A stretch of 64,000 nt of DNA from Desulfovibrio sp. (GCA_016218665.1 JACRDI010000010.1:37000-100999); one strand, 5' to 3'; counted from the stretch's first letter, positions 17,055-26,705 are shown. The notes: a model not told the origin generated them from the sequence alone. A program made the numbers and translations.

Positions 17055-18359
17055 ATGTCCGGCTGGTACCCCGAGGCCCTGGTCTTCCTGGGCAATCTTC
17101 TCCTGGCCTTCGCGGCCCTGAACCTCCTCGCCTGGGCGGTCATCCGCTGCATGCCCGGCTTCTTCGTCTCCCTGGAGAGCCGCATGCGCTACGACCCCGG
17201 CGTGTGGTACGCCGCGTACTTCCAGGACCAGCCTGTGCACGACTGGTATGGCCTGACCAGGGAGGAACTGCAGGAGTATCTGGCGGAGATAACCGCGCAC
17301 AACTACGAGTACGACTACGACCGTTTCAGCGAGTACCGCCACAAGGCGCACCAGGGCCGCTACCTGAACGTCTCGGAGCACGGCTTCCGCCTGGGCGCGG
17401 GGCAGGGCCCCTGGCCGCCGGACCCGGCCTGCCTGAACATCTTCTTCTTCGGCGGCTCCACGGCCTTCAACGTGGGCGCGGACTGGACGTCCATCTCCTC
17501 CCGCCTGCAGGAGCGCCTGGACGGCCAGTCCCCTGGCCGCCCCCTTGACCGCCCCCTCGATCGCCCCTTCGATCGTCCGGTGCGCTGCTACAACTTCGGC
17601 CGCTTCGCCTACTATTCCTCGCAGGAGCTGGCCCTGTTCCAGCGCCTGCTGGAGGAGGGGAGCGTGCCGCACCTGGCGGTGTTCTTCCACGGACTGAACG
17701 ACTGCGTGCGCGCCGAGGGCGAGACCGCCGTGGCGGGCATCTACCGCGAGGCACTGCGCGCCCACTACAGCATGCGGCGGGAGTTCGCCCAGAACCGCCT
17801 GCATGCGCGCATCAAGTGGGTGCGCCTGTGGCTGTTCTTCTCCTCCCTGCCGCTTCTGCGCCTGGCCGAGGACCTCGGCCGGCACCTGGCCGGAAGGGAC
17901 GACGCGCCCGACCTGGCGGAGCAGAAGCGCAAGGACGTGTTCAACAAGCCCCTTTCCGGGGCCGAGCGCGAGGGCGTGGCGGCCCGGCTGCTGCTGAACC
18001 ACCGCCGGGCCCTGGCCGCGGCGGAGCTTTCCGGATGCCGCTGCCTCTTCGTGCTGCAGCCCAACCCGGCCTATTTGTATGATCTTTCCTGCCACAAGGC
18101 CCACGTGGCGGAGCTGGGCCTGCGCGGCAACGAGCGCGCGGCCGACGCCTACCCCCTGCTGCGGAGCGAGCTGGCGCGCGCGGAATACGCGGCCGATTCC
18201 CTGCTGGACCTCTCGGACATGCAGGAGGGCCTGCGCGAGAACCTGTACCTGGACGAGGCCCACTACACGGCGGAGTTCTCCGGGCGCATCGCCCAGAAAA
18301 TAGCGGACCACATCCTCTCCCGCCCGGAACTGCTGCGGGGGGGAGCCCAGCGCGGCTGA
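17055..18359 (+). CDS. Membrane-anchored SGNH/GDSL esterase-like protein
   Basis: A 434-residue protein with an N-terminal membrane helix (about residues 8-30) and an SGNH hydrolase body. FFGGSTAF (about 136-143) carries the block I serine, FFHGLNDC (about 215-222) is the block III GxND, and LDEAHYT near residue 400 provides the block V DxxH pair. The serine-Asp-His set is complete. Such proteins acetylate or deacetylate sugars or lipids at the membrane. Three 12-bp units encode a PLDR-type repeat in a loop after residue 160. AAGGAA precedes the start. Direction of catalysis is not determinable. Confidence 0.78.
   Translation: MSGWYPEALVFLGNLLLAFAALNLLAWAVIRCMPGFFVSLESRMRYDPGVWYAAYFQDQPVHDWYGLTREELQEYLAEITAHNYEYDYDRFSEYRHKAHQGRYLNVSEHGFRLGAGQGPWPPDPACLNIFFFGGSTAFNVGADWTSISSRLQERLDGQSPGRPLDRPLDRPFDRPVRCYNFGRFAYYSSQELALFQRLLEEGSVPHLAVFFHGLNDCVRAEGETAVAGIYREALRAHYSMRREFAQNRLHARIKWVRLWLFFSSLPLLRLAEDLGRHLAGRDDAPDLAEQKRKDVFNKPLSGAEREGVAARLLLNHRRALAAAELSGCRCLFVLQPNPAYLYDLSCHKAHVAELGLRGNERAADAYPLLRSELARAEYAADSLLDLSDMQEGLRENLYLDEAHYTAEFSGRIAQKIADHILSRPELLRGGAQRG
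17538..17573 (+). repeat. Three 12-bp in-frame units encoding RPLD-like tetrapeptides
   Basis: CGCCCCCTTGAC, CGCCCCCTCGAT and CGCCCCTTCGAT lie head to tail within the SGNH gene. They encode RPLD, RPLD and RPFD in a surface loop between the first catalytic block and the next strand. Confidence 0.85.
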
Positions 18360-18376
18360 CCGCGGAGGAAACGAAC

Positions 18377-19996
18377 ATGGCGGACCTCATCCTGCTCGGC
18401 ATAACCGAACCCAAAAGCCCGGACGACAAGGTCTGGAAGATTCCCTACGCCCTGCCCATCATCGTGCGGCAGCTGCAGAAGACCAGCCACAGCTTCGAGG
18501 TGCTGGACACGCACCTGCACAAGCTCTCCTTCCCGGAGCTCATGGCCCGCGCGCTGGAGAAGAAGCGGCAGGTCTACGGCATCAGCGCCTGGTCGCACAA
18601 CTATCTGCAGGTGAAGGAGCTGGCCGCGCGCATCCGCGCCGCCCACCCGGAGGCCGTCATCATCGTGGGCGGCATCCTCTCCGGCAACGACGAGGCCGTG
18701 CTCAAGACCACCGAGGTGGACATCGTCTCCACCGGGGCCGAGGGCGAGCATATCCTGCCGGAGTTGCTGGACTGCGTGGACCGCGGCCTGCAAGGCCTGG
18801 AGGGCGTGGACGGCATCAGCTACCGTGGGCCGGACGGCGCCGTGCTGCGCACCAAGAAGCGCCGCCTCATGAGCCGCGAGGACTTCCAGAAGCAGGAGTT
18901 CCCGGCCTACGAGTACTTCGACGAGCAGATGCACGAGATTGCCGCCAACCTGAAGACCCGGCACGACGTGCCCATCCAGGCCTTCCCGCTTTTGACCATG
19001 CGCGGCTGCCCCTTCCGCTGCACCTTCTGCGGCCACATGTACGGCCACCGCATTCTGCGCAAGAACTGGGACCTGTTCTTCGACGAGGTGCTGTTCCTGG
19101 TGGAGCGCTACGGCTACACCGGCTTCTTCAGCAACGACACCAACATGTTCCTGAACGAGAAGGACGCCCACGACTACTGCGCCGAATACACGCGCAGGGG
19201 CGCCACCTTCCACATCGTGGCCGAGCTGCGCCTGACCTTCGGCGACGAGGCCCTGTTCCGCAAGCTCTCCGACCACGGCGTCAAGATCGTCAACTACGGG
19301 CTGGAGTCCGGCAGCCAGGACATCCTGAACCGCATGCAGAAGGGCACGGAGATGGACACCTGCCGCCGCATCATCAAGGAGACCCTGGACGCGGACGTGA
19401 TGATCCACGGCAACTTCATCTTCGGCATCCCCGGCGAGAACAAGCGGACCATCACGCAGACCCGCGACTTCATGTTCTGGCTTGAGCGCCTCTACGCCGG
19501 GCAGCGCAGGCGCTACAAGGCCCAGGGCCGCATGAACACCTCCGGCTACGGCTGGACCGTGCTGCTGCTCTCGCCTACCTCGGCCTTGTACCGCGAGGCC
19601 CTGGAGGAGGGGCTCATCACCGACGAGGCCGCCTACCTGGCCTCCCTGTGCGACGATCGCTTCATGCAGCTGGCCAAGGGCAGCACCTTCAAGATCTCCC
19701 TGGCGCAGGAGGCCGGCAACATCAACATGAGCGAGTTCTCCTCGCGCACGGCCCTGGCCAACTACGTCAAGTTCTCCATGCACTGGGTGGCGTTCCTGGC
19801 GCGCTTCCTCGAAACCGGCCGCTGGCTGGGCCAGCCCCTGGCCACCCTCAAGATCGGCTGGCTGGCGCTCAAGCACTACGGCCTGTACCTGCAGACCGCC
19901 CTTTCCGACGCCCTGGCGGGCCGCAAGGGCTACGTCCCGCGCGACAAGCGCCCCGGCGCCAAGACCCTCAAGGAGTTTTCGTGCTGCGCGAAATGA
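18377..19996 (+). CDS. B12-binding-type radical SAM enzyme
   Basis: A 539-residue protein. Residues 1-150 form a Rossmann-like cobalamin-binding-type domain with VYGISAWSHNY and IIVGGILSGND, although the classic DxHxxG cobalamin motif is not clear. CPFRCTFC (about 212-219) is the radical-SAM cluster site, followed by FFSNDTNMF and VNYGLESGSQDILN, standard for B12-radical SAM proteins. A long C-terminal helical region follows. Roles in this class include C-methylation of unactivated carbons. The 3' end overlaps the next gene by 16 bases. Confidence 0.8.
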   Translation: MADLILLGITEPKSPDDKVWKIPYALPIIVRQLQKTSHSFEVLDTHLHKLSFPELMARALEKKRQVYGISAWSHNYLQVKELAARIRAAHPEAVIIVGGILSGNDEAVLKTTEVDIVSTGAEGEHILPELLDCVDRGLQGLEGVDGISYRGPDGAVLRTKKRRLMSREDFQKQEFPAYEYFDEQMHEIAANLKTRHDVPIQAFPLLTMRGCPFRCTFCGHMYGHRILRKNWDLFFDEVLFLVERYGYTGFFSNDTNMFLNEKDAHDYCAEYTRRGATFHIVAELRLTFGDEALFRKLSDHGVKIVNYGLESGSQDILNRMQKGTEMDTCRRIIKETLDADVMIHGNFIFGIPGENKRTITQTRDFMFWLERLYAGQRRRYKAQGRMNTSGYGWTVLLLSPTSALYREALEEGLITDEAAYLASLCDDRFMQLAKGSTFKISLAQEAGNINMSEFSSRTALANYVKFSMHWVAFLARFLETGRWLGQPLATLKIGWLALKHYGLYLQTALSDALAGRKGYVPRDKRPGAKTLKEFSCCAK

Positions 19997-21720
19997 TATC
20001 CGCGCCGGACGTGCGCGCGGACCTGGCCGCGGCCATGGCCCTGGACCCGGAGTTCGAGGACCTGCGCGCGCGCATGGTGGCCCGCTTTCTGGACGGCCTG
20101 CCCCAGGGCTCCAGGGTGCTCCTTTCGGGCTGCGGGGGCGTGGCCCGGCGGCTGGCGGAGGCGCATGCGGCGAGCCTGGCGCGGCACAACGCGGCCTTCA
20201 CCGACGGTTCGGTCCCTGATGGCGGGTCGGTTCCTGATGACTCCACGGCCGGAGCCCGCAGCGAATTTCACGGCTTTCCCCTGCTGCCCACGTCCGGGGC
20301 CCTGGCCTTCGACCCGGCCCACGCCCTGCTGCTGACCTGCACCTTCGAGCCGGCCATGCGGGCGCGTCTGGCCGGCCTGCCGGCGGAGCGCCTGTTCGGC
20401 TTGCTCGGCCTCGTGCGGGAACAGGCCGGCGACGCCGACCGGCTTGAGGCCCTGGCGCGGATGCAGGCCATGGCCGAGAGCCTGCTGTCCGGTCTGGCCA
20501 GCACCTTTGCGCCCGGCGACAAAACCGTGGCCATCGTCGAACCCGACCTTTGCGGCTCGAACCTCAGCCTGCTCAAGCACCTCCGCGCCCACGGCTGGAA
20601 GGTGGCGCTGTTCATCCGCCGCAACGCCCAGATCTCCCGCCCCGTGGACCGGCTCATCCCCGAGGGCTACGCCGACTGGCTCTTCGAGGCCCCGTCCTTC
20701 GACGGCCTGCGCCTGCTCATGCCCTTTCTGCTTGCGCGCCACGCGTTCAGCGTCACCTGGGTCACCGTGTTCGCCTATGCCTTGCCCTTCGTGGACAGGT
20801 GCATCAGCGCGTCGGCCGGGCCCGTGGTCATCCTCTACGATACGTTCCTGTCCCAGATAATGGAGGACAAGGCCTTTGCCGAGGGGATGCACCGGCGCGG
20901 CACCATTGGGGGAGACGAGGTGCATCGCCTGGAAGGGCGGGTGCTCCGCGGATCGGCCGGAATGTTCCACAGGCACCCGGACTTCCTGAACGAGCGCTAC
21001 GGGAGCCGGCACGGGTGCCGCATCAAGGCCCTGAAGCTGCTGCACCCCATGGATCCGCCGTCCGGACAGCCGCCGGCGCGGTTTTCCGCCGCCGATGGCC
21101 GCCTCCACGTGGTGAGCATCTTCTCCCTGCACAAGGATCCCATGGTCACGGTGCATACCGCGCACCCCATCTCCTGCATCTTCGAGCCCATCGAAGCCCT
21201 GACGGGCGCAGGCATACGGTTTACGGTCATCAACCCGCTCGATCCCGGCTGGGACCACGACTACGACATGTTGCGGACGCTGGCCGAGGAGAACCCGCTG
21301 TTCGAGTACCGCACCGCCATGCCCTTTGACCGGCTGCTGGAGCTCCTGCCGCGCTACGATTTCGGCTGGACCTGCCGCAGAATCCCCCGGGTCGAGATCG
21401 AGTATACCCGCACGCACCTGCCTTACATGCTGTTCGCCTTTCTGCATGCGCGGGTGCCTGTGCTGGTCTCCCCGGAGACGGAGTACCTGGCTGAACTGGT
21501 GCGCGGGCACGGAGCCGGGCTTGTGCTGCCGGCAGACGAGTGGGCGCGCGCCGGCGAGAAGCTGGCGGCCTTCGACCGCGCGGCCTATGACCTCGGCGTG
21601 GAGCGCTGGGCCGCCGAGCTGGACACTGGGCGGCAGGCCGCGCGCATCGCCGCCTTCCTGGGGGAAATCCTCGCCGGGGACCGCACCCGGCCCCTGGCAA
21701 GCCAAGGAGAGCGCCCGTGA
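19981..21720 (+). CDS. Glycosyltransferase-like protein with N-terminal G.GG module
   Basis: A 579-residue protein starting at GTG 19981, chosen because AAGGAG lies 5 bases upstream. Residues 35-110 carry the island's module (RVLLSGCGGVARRLAEAHA, then FHGFPLLP). The remainder resembles a GT-B enzyme with VVSIFSLHKDP, ENPLFEYRTAMPFDRLLELL and a C-terminal LFAFLHARVPVLVSPETEYL donor-site block. The minus-strand gene at 30580-32358 has the same plan and shares 'EPLFEYR..vPFeeLp..L..fhfG', so they are paralogs. Sugar donor is unknown. A 15/18-bp repeat encodes DGSVPDGGSVPD near residue 75. Confidence 0.65.
   Translation: MLREMISAPDVRADLAAAMALDPEFEDLRARMVARFLDGLPQGSRVLLSGCGGVARRLAEAHAASLARHNAAFTDGSVPDGGSVPDDSTAGARSEFHGFPLLPTSGALAFDPAHALLLTCTFEPAMRARLAGLPAERLFGLLGLVREQAGDADRLEALARMQAMAESLLSGLASTFAPGDKTVAIVEPDLCGSNLSLLKHLRAHGWKVALFIRRNAQISRPVDRLIPEGYADWLFEAPSFDGLRLLMPFLLARHAFSVTWVTVFAYALPFVDRCISASAGPVVILYDTFLSQIMEDKAFAEGMHRRGTIGGDEVHRLEGRVLRGSAGMFHRHPDFLNERYGSRHGCRIKALKLLHPMDPPSGQPPARFSAADGRLHVVSIFSLHKDPMVTVHTAHPISCIFEPIEALTGAGIRFTVINPLDPGWDHDYDMLRTLAEENPLFEYRTAMPFDRLLELLPRYDFGWTCRRIPRVEIEYTRTHLPYMLFAFLHARVPVLVSPETEYLAELVRGHGAGLVLPADEWARAGEKLAAFDRAAYDLGVERWAAELDTGRQAARIAAFLGEILAGDRTRPLASQGERP
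20203..20235 (+). repeat. 15/18-bp imperfect in-frame duplication
   Basis: GACGGTTCGGTCCCT is followed by an 18-bp version with one extra glycine codon, encoding DGSVP-DGGSVP in a loop of the glycosyltransferase's N-terminal module. Confidence 0.75.
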
Positions 21721-22892
21721 ACGTCCTGCTTTTGACCGGAGCGCCGCGCTCCAGCCGCATCAGGGATTTTCTCGCAGCCAGAACGGACCGGCTCCAGGAG
21801 TGCTCCCTGCCGCTGACCCTTGAGGCCGCGCGGGAGATGGCGCCAGACTTCATGGTCATCCACGGCTACGGCCCCATCATCAAGGCTCCGGTGGTGGATG
21901 CCTGGGCTGGCCGCATCATCAATCTGCACAACACCTTCCTGCCCTGGGGCCGCGGCCTCATGGGCAATGTGTGGAGCTACTTCGAGGACGTGCCCAAGGG
22001 GGTTTCCCTCCACAGCGTCGACGCCGGGGTCGACACCGGGGACGTCATCGCCCGCCGGCCCGTGTCCCTGGGCCTGGAGGAGACCCTCCAGTCGTCCTGG
22101 GAGGTCCTCATGGACGCGCTGGAGCGGATGTTCATGGAGCAGTGGGAGGGCATCGCCGCCCGGCGCGCGGCGCCCACCCCGCAGGCCATGCTGGACGCCC
22201 TGGGCACGCACCACGACCGCAAGGCCGGAGACTGGCTGCTCTCCCTGTGCCCGCAACGCTGGCAGACGCCCGTGGCCCATGTGGCCGCCCTCGGGCGCGA
22301 GTACCGCGAGGACCCGGCCGCCTTTGCGCAACGGTGCGGCGGAGAGAGGGCCCTGCCGCCCCTGCCGCCGCCCACCTCCATGCCCCAGGGCAAGGCGGGC
22401 GTGGAGGGCGAGGTCTCCGTGCGGCCCGCCACGGCGGAGGACAGCCTCATCAACTGGCTGTGGGTGAACGACCCCGTGACACGGGCCATGTTCAAGAAGA
22501 ACCACTACGTGGGCTGGTCGGAGCACGAGCAGTGGTACGGCGGGCTGCTGCGCCGCCAGGACATGTTCCTGTACATCGGGCTGGCCGGCGGGCGGCGCAT
22601 CGGCAACGTGCGCTTCGACCGGCGCGCGCCGGGAACCTACGAGATCAGCATCAACATGGACCCCAGGCACAGGGGCCAGGGCCTGGGCCACCGCATGCTC
22701 GCGGCAGCCATCGGGGCCTTCCGGGCCCGCGCCGAAGTGTCGATGTTCTTCGCCATGGCCAAGAAGAGCAATCCGCCCTCCATCAAGACCTTCGCCAGGC
22801 TGGGCATCCACGTCACGGCCGAGGCCAGCCCCCTGGCCGTGAGCCGCGGCTTTGACCCGGAGACCGAAGTGTACATGGAGCGGCGCCTGTGA
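21717..22892 (+). CDS. Sugar N-formyltransferase fused to GNAT N-acetyltransferase
   Basis: A 391-residue fusion. The N-terminal part (about residues 1-200) has IINLHNTFLPWGRG and VDTGDVIARR, giving the Asn-His-Asp catalytic set of the formyltransferase fold used with N10-formyl-tetrahydrofolate. The C-terminal part (about 235-391) is a GNAT acetyltransferase with NWLWVNDPVTRAMF and the acetyl-CoA loop DPRHRGQGLGHRML, in the style of PseH-type sugar acetylases. Both could act on an amino sugar made by the island's aminotransferases. It starts at a GTG that overlaps the preceding stop (GTGA). The fusion is the unusual part. Confidence 0.8.
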   Translation: MNVLLLTGAPRSSRIRDFLAARTDRLQECSLPLTLEAAREMAPDFMVIHGYGPIIKAPVVDAWAGRIINLHNTFLPWGRGLMGNVWSYFEDVPKGVSLHSVDAGVDTGDVIARRPVSLGLEETLQSSWEVLMDALERMFMEQWEGIAARRAAPTPQAMLDALGTHHDRKAGDWLLSLCPQRWQTPVAHVAALGREYREDPAAFAQRCGGERALPPLPPPTSMPQGKAGVEGEVSVRPATAEDSLINWLWVNDPVTRAMFKKNHYVGWSEHEQWYGGLLRRQDMFLYIGLAGGRRIGNVRFDRRAPGTYEISINMDPRHRGQGLGHRMLAAAIGAFRARAEVSMFFAMAKKSNPPSIKTFARLGIHVTAEASPLAVSRGFDPETEVYMERRL

Positions 22893-22956
22893 ACGCACGC
22901 CCGCGGCAAGGACGGGACACGGCCCAGCGCGGGGCGCACGCGCCCAAGGAGACCGC

Positions 22957-24144
22957 ATGAACAGCACCAGCCAGCCCCTCTCCATCGAGGCCTATGACGC
23001 CGCCCAGCTTGAGGCCCAGGCGTCCTGCCGCTCCAACCACCTGCTGCAGGCGGCCATGCCGGTCACGTTCACCGGCGCCTCCTACCCCATTTGCGTGCGC
23101 CAGGAGCGCGAGCTGGTGCGCTTCCTCTGCGGCATGAACAACGGCCGGGCCCGGCTGTACTACGAGCAGGCCCTGGGCGGCTTCACCCGCGCGGAGTTCG
23201 ACGTCTTCCTCGACGCCGCCAAACGCTGCCTGGACATGGCGGAGCAGCGCTTCGGCTGCCGCCAGGCCTCGCTCGGCACCATCATCGGCGCGGTGTTCCA
23301 CCTGCGCTGCCTGCGGGCGCTGTTCCCCCAGGGCGGAGCCATCCTGGAGGCCGGGCCCGGCAGCGGGCTCACCTCGGCCCTTTTGGCCCGCGCCGGGTAC
23401 GGCGTGCTGGCCGTGGACATCACCCAGGGCTTCTACCTGGCCCAGAGCCGCCTGTTCCACGCCTTCGGCCTGGAGGTGGACGAACTGGCCGCGGACCAGC
23501 GCCCCCTGGCGGACATCGGCGCCATCGCGCCGGGCCGCGTCGTGCATGCGCCCTGGTGGAAGTACATGCTGCCCCAGCCGGACTTCGCCCCGGCCATCGA
23601 CGGCGTGGTGGCCAACGGGGTGCTGTGCGAGATGGCCCACGGGGCGCTGGTGTACAACCTGCAATTGTGGCGCAGGCTGTTCGACGCCGCCGGGCGGCCC
23701 TGCGCGCTCTTCGCCCACTGCCTGGGCGCGCCCGACAGCGTTGGCAGCGTCGGCAGCGTTGGCGGCGAGGGCGGCTACGCCCGCCTGGAGGCCACGCGCA
23801 AGCGCCTGTCCTTCGTCATCGCCCACGGCGACGCCAACATCATGGTGTACACCACGCGCAGGAACGCCGCGTGCGACGCCTACCGGCAGCGCATGGCCCA
23901 GCCCGGCAACACCGACACGCGCACCTTCGCCTCGGACAACCTGTTCCAGGCGCGGCTGGCGCAAGGCGCGGCGGCCCTGGCGGGGGAGCCCCGTGTGGGC
24001 TTCGAGGACGTTGTGCGCGCCTACACCGAGCTCTGCGGCGAGGCCGACAACGACGACGAGCGTTTCCTCGGCTTTCTGAACACCGGCATGCAGACCGCCT
24101 GGAGCCACCTGCTCTGGCGCGGCGAAGAGGGGGCCCAGGCCTAG
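22957..24144 (+). CDS. SAM-dependent methyltransferase-like protein
   Basis: A 395-residue protein with a helical N-terminus and a class I methyltransferase core: AILEAGPGSGLTSALLARAGY (about residues 128-148) is motif I, followed by VDITQGFYLAQSRLFHAFG. The same core with matching flanks occurs in the minus-strand gene at 32348-33508, so the two are paralogs. Three 9-bp units encode SVGSVGSVG in a loop near residue 262. The start ATG follows AAGGAGA. Substrate unknown; a sugar or lipid-linked glycan is likely from context. Confidence 0.65.
   Translation: MNSTSQPLSIEAYDAAQLEAQASCRSNHLLQAAMPVTFTGASYPICVRQERELVRFLCGMNNGRARLYYEQALGGFTRAEFDVFLDAAKRCLDMAEQRFGCRQASLGTIIGAVFHLRCLRALFPQGGAILEAGPGSGLTSALLARAGYGVLAVDITQGFYLAQSRLFHAFGLEVDELAADQRPLADIGAIAPGRVVHAPWWKYMLPQPDFAPAIDGVVANGVLCEMAHGALVYNLQLWRRLFDAAGRPCALFAHCLGAPDSVGSVGSVGGEGGYARLEATRKRLSFVIAHGDANIMVYTTRRNAACDAYRQRMAQPGNTDTRTFASDNLFQARLAQGAAALAGEPRVGFEDVVRAYTELCGEADNDDERFLGFLNTGMQTAWSHLLWRGEEGAQA
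23737..23763 (+). repeat. Three 9-bp in-frame units encoding SVG
   Basis: AGCGTTGGC, AGCGTCGGC and AGCGTTGGC lie head to tail in the methyltransferase gene. Confidence 0.85.
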
Positions 24145-24175
24145 GCCCGGCGTTCCGACAAAAGGGAGAGAGCCC

Positions 24176-25474
24176 ATGCGTTTCATCAACACACCCGCCG
24201 AGATTCCAGCCGGCGACCTGTGCATCTACGGTGCCGGGGGCCGCGCGGCCGAGCTGCTGGCCGCCCTGGCCGCACAGGGCCGGGCCGGGCAGGTCAAATG
24301 CCTGGCCGACAGCTTCACGCCCGGCGAGTTCCGGGGCCTGCCCGTGCTCACGCCCGACATGCTGCTCGCCCGCATGGCCTCGCAGCCCCTGCGCGTGGTG
24401 GTGGCCAGCACCCACTACCGCGACATCGTGCCCGCCCTGGCCCGCGCAGGCGTGGCGGGCATCCTGGCGTACGACCCCGCCCCGGTGCGCTGCCTGTACC
24501 GGCGCATATTTCAAAGCCCGCTGTCGCCTGGGCGCATCACCGTGCTCGACATCGGCGCGCGGGAGGAGCATGCCGAGGCCCTGCCTCAGGAGTGGGAGCG
24601 CCTGGACCCGGAGGATCTCGCCATCCACGGCTTCGACCCCGACGCCGGAGAGTGCGCCCGCGTGGAGGAGAAGGCCCGGCTCATGGGGGCGGAGTGTTCC
24701 ATGACGCCCGTGGGCCTGTGGAGCGCGCCGGGGGAGATTCCGTTCTTCACCACCGATCCCATGCTCTCCTGCTCCTGCTACCCGTTCAACACGGCGTACA
24801 TCTCTCGCCTGCGTTACCAGCCCGATGAGAACGGGGAGGGCGGCACGGGGCTTCTGGACACCCTCTCCGGCTTCGCCGAGACGCGGGTGCGCGTGGACAA
24901 CCTGGACAACCTGGCGCCCGGCCTGGGCCTGGGCCCAGGCGGCCGTCCGGTGGACTTCGCCAAGCTCGACGTGCAGGGCGCGGAGCTGGAGATCCTGCGC
25001 GGCGCGCGGAACATTCTGCCGGACGTGCTGGCGGCCAAGGTGGAGGTGTGGTTCGCCCCCTACCACAAGGGCATTCCCCTGTTCGCCGAGGTGGACGCCT
25101 TCCTGCGCGGACAGGGGCTGTCGTTCTTCGGCCTCAGCGGCTTCGGCGCGCGCGGCGTGGGCCGCACGGTCAGCCCGGTGAACGTGGCCGCCATTCCCCG
25201 CTGCGCCGACCACATGGGCCAACTGGTGGCCTCCGACGCCTTCTATTTCCGCGATCCCCTGGCGGAGGGCGCGCCGCCCCTGCCCCTGCCCCGCCTGCTG
25301 CGGCTGGTGGTGCTGGCCGAGGCCGCGCACCAGCAGGAGTACGCCTTCGAACTGCTGCGCTGGGCCGCGGAGGGCCCGGCCTACCCGGAGCGCGCGGCCG
25401 AGCTGCGCCAGATCTTCAACGCCGCCGCCGCGGACTACGCGGCGCTTGCGCCCAGCAAGGAGAATCCGTCATGA
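24176..25474 (+). CDS. FkbM family methyltransferase 3 with N-terminal IYGxGG module
   Basis: A 432-residue third paralog of the FkbM genes at 14306 and 15606, about 7 kb away. The N-terminal module reads LCIYGAGGRAAELLAAL (residues 15-31) and ends in VVASTHYRDIVPALA; the FkbM core has VLDIGAREEHAE and VDFAKLDVQGAELEIL; the tail has FYFRDP and a shortened AEAAHQQEYAFELLRW. The module of this copy (GAGGRAAELL) is closest to that of the radical SAM protein at 29249-30583 (GTGGRAAKLL). It overlaps the next aminotransferase gene by 4 bases (ATGA). Confidence 0.85.
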   Translation: MRFINTPAEIPAGDLCIYGAGGRAAELLAALAAQGRAGQVKCLADSFTPGEFRGLPVLTPDMLLARMASQPLRVVVASTHYRDIVPALARAGVAGILAYDPAPVRCLYRRIFQSPLSPGRITVLDIGAREEHAEALPQEWERLDPEDLAIHGFDPDAGECARVEEKARLMGAECSMTPVGLWSAPGEIPFFTTDPMLSCSCYPFNTAYISRLRYQPDENGEGGTGLLDTLSGFAETRVRVDNLDNLAPGLGLGPGGRPVDFAKLDVQGAELEILRGARNILPDVLAAKVEVWFAPYHKGIPLFAEVDAFLRGQGLSFFGLSGFGARGVGRTVSPVNVAAIPRCADHMGQLVASDAFYFRDPLAEGAPPLPLPRLLRLVVLAEAAHQQEYAFELLRWAAEGPAYPERAAELRQIFNAAAADYAALAPSKENPS

Positions 25475-26682
25475 GCAACGCTCCCGAAAAGCTCGCCATC
25501 CACGGCGGGGAAAAGCTCCGCAAGACCCCCATGCCGCCGCGCCTGGCCTTTGGCCCGGCCGAGCGCCAGGCCCTCATGGAGGCCGCGGAGTACTACGCCG
25601 GCCGCGACGAGGACCCCCCCTACCAGGGCCGCTACGAGGAGGAGTTCTGCCGCCGCTTCGCCGCGTATCAGGGTGGGGGCCATGCGGACGCCGTGTCCTC
25701 GGGCACGGCCTCGGTGTTCGTGGCCCTGGCGGCCCTTGATCTGCCCAAGGGCAGCGAGGTCGTCATCTCCCCCGTCACCGACTCCGGCCCGCTCAACTGC
25801 ATCATCATGCTGGGCCTCACGCCCGTGGTGGCCGACTCCGCCCCGGACGACTACAACATGGGCCTGGAGCAGCTGGCGAGCCGCTTCACCCCCCGCACCA
25901 GCGGCGTGCTGGCCGTGCACAGCGCGGGCCAGCCCCTGGCCATAGACGCCATGGTCGAGGCCGCCCACGCGCGCGGCATCAAGGTGCTGGAGGACTGCAG
26001 CCAGGCCCCCGGCGCGGACTGGAACGGCCGCAAGGTGGGCTCCTGGGGCGACATCGCCGCCTTTTCCACCATGTACCGCAAGACCCTCACCGCCGGTGCC
26101 AGCGGCGGGCTGGTCTACTCGCCCACGGAGGAGCTGTACCGCACGGCGCTGGCCCACGCCGACCGGGGCAAGCCCGCCTGGCGAAAGGATCTGGACCTGC
26201 GCGACCCCGGCCACGCGCTCTTTCCCGCGCTCAACTTCAACACCGACGAGCTCTCCTGCGCCATCGGCATCGCCTCGCTGGCGCGGCTGGACGAGTCCGT
26301 GGCCGCCCGGCGGGCCTTCCTGGCGCGCCTGTGCGAGGAACTGCCCAAGGCCAGCCGCGTGTGCCGTCCCTCGCACCTGGACCCCGGCTGCTCGCCCTTC
26401 TACTTCCCCGTCATGGTGGACGTGGACGCCATCAGCTGCACCAAGACCGAGTTCGCCCGCGCCGTGGCGGCCGAGGGCATCGGCCTGGGCGAGCACTACG
26501 GCTGCCTCGTCAGCTCCTGGAGCTTCGCCAAGGGCCATCTTTCGGACGGCTTCGACACCCCGAACGCCCTGTCCATGCGCGACCGCTCCTTCAACCTGTA
26601 CGTGAACGAGCGCTACGGCGAGCAGGAGGTCAGGGACGTGGTGGCGGCCATCGCCAAGGTGGAGGCCTGGTACAGGCGCTAG
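25471..26682 (+). CDS. DegT/DnrJ/EryC1 family aminotransferase 2
   Basis: A 403-residue PLP-dependent enzyme distinct from the one at 3297. It begins LAIHGGEKLRKTPMPP, the style of the StsC/AHBA-synthase branch, and has SSGTASVFVALAAL, VLEDCSQAPGA and FSTMYRKTLTAGASGG, where the lysine (about residue 200) should bind PLP. It would add or remove an amino group on a nucleotide-linked keto sugar. It is the last gene of the plus-strand arm and is followed by a strong hairpin. Substrate not determinable. Confidence 0.85.
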   Translation: MSNAPEKLAIHGGEKLRKTPMPPRLAFGPAERQALMEAAEYYAGRDEDPPYQGRYEEEFCRRFAAYQGGGHADAVSSGTASVFVALAALDLPKGSEVVISPVTDSGPLNCIIMLGLTPVVADSAPDDYNMGLEQLASRFTPRTSGVLAVHSAGQPLAIDAMVEAAHARGIKVLEDCSQAPGADWNGRKVGSWGDIAAFSTMYRKTLTAGASGGLVYSPTEELYRTALAHADRGKPAWRKDLDLRDPGHALFPALNFNTDELSCAIGIASLARLDESVAARRAFLARLCEELPKASRVCRPSHLDPGCSPFYFPVMVDVDAISCTKTEFARAVAAEGIGLGEHYGCLVSSWSFAKGHLSDGFDTPNALSMRDRSFNLYVNERYGEQEVRDVVAAIAKVEAWYRR

Positions 26683-26705
26683 GCGGCGTCCTTCCAGGGA
26701 AACGA

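Noticed and set aside
15534-18311. 925-aa minus-strand ORF
   Set aside because: Antisense shadow of FkbM2 and the SGNH gene; composition is low-complexity.
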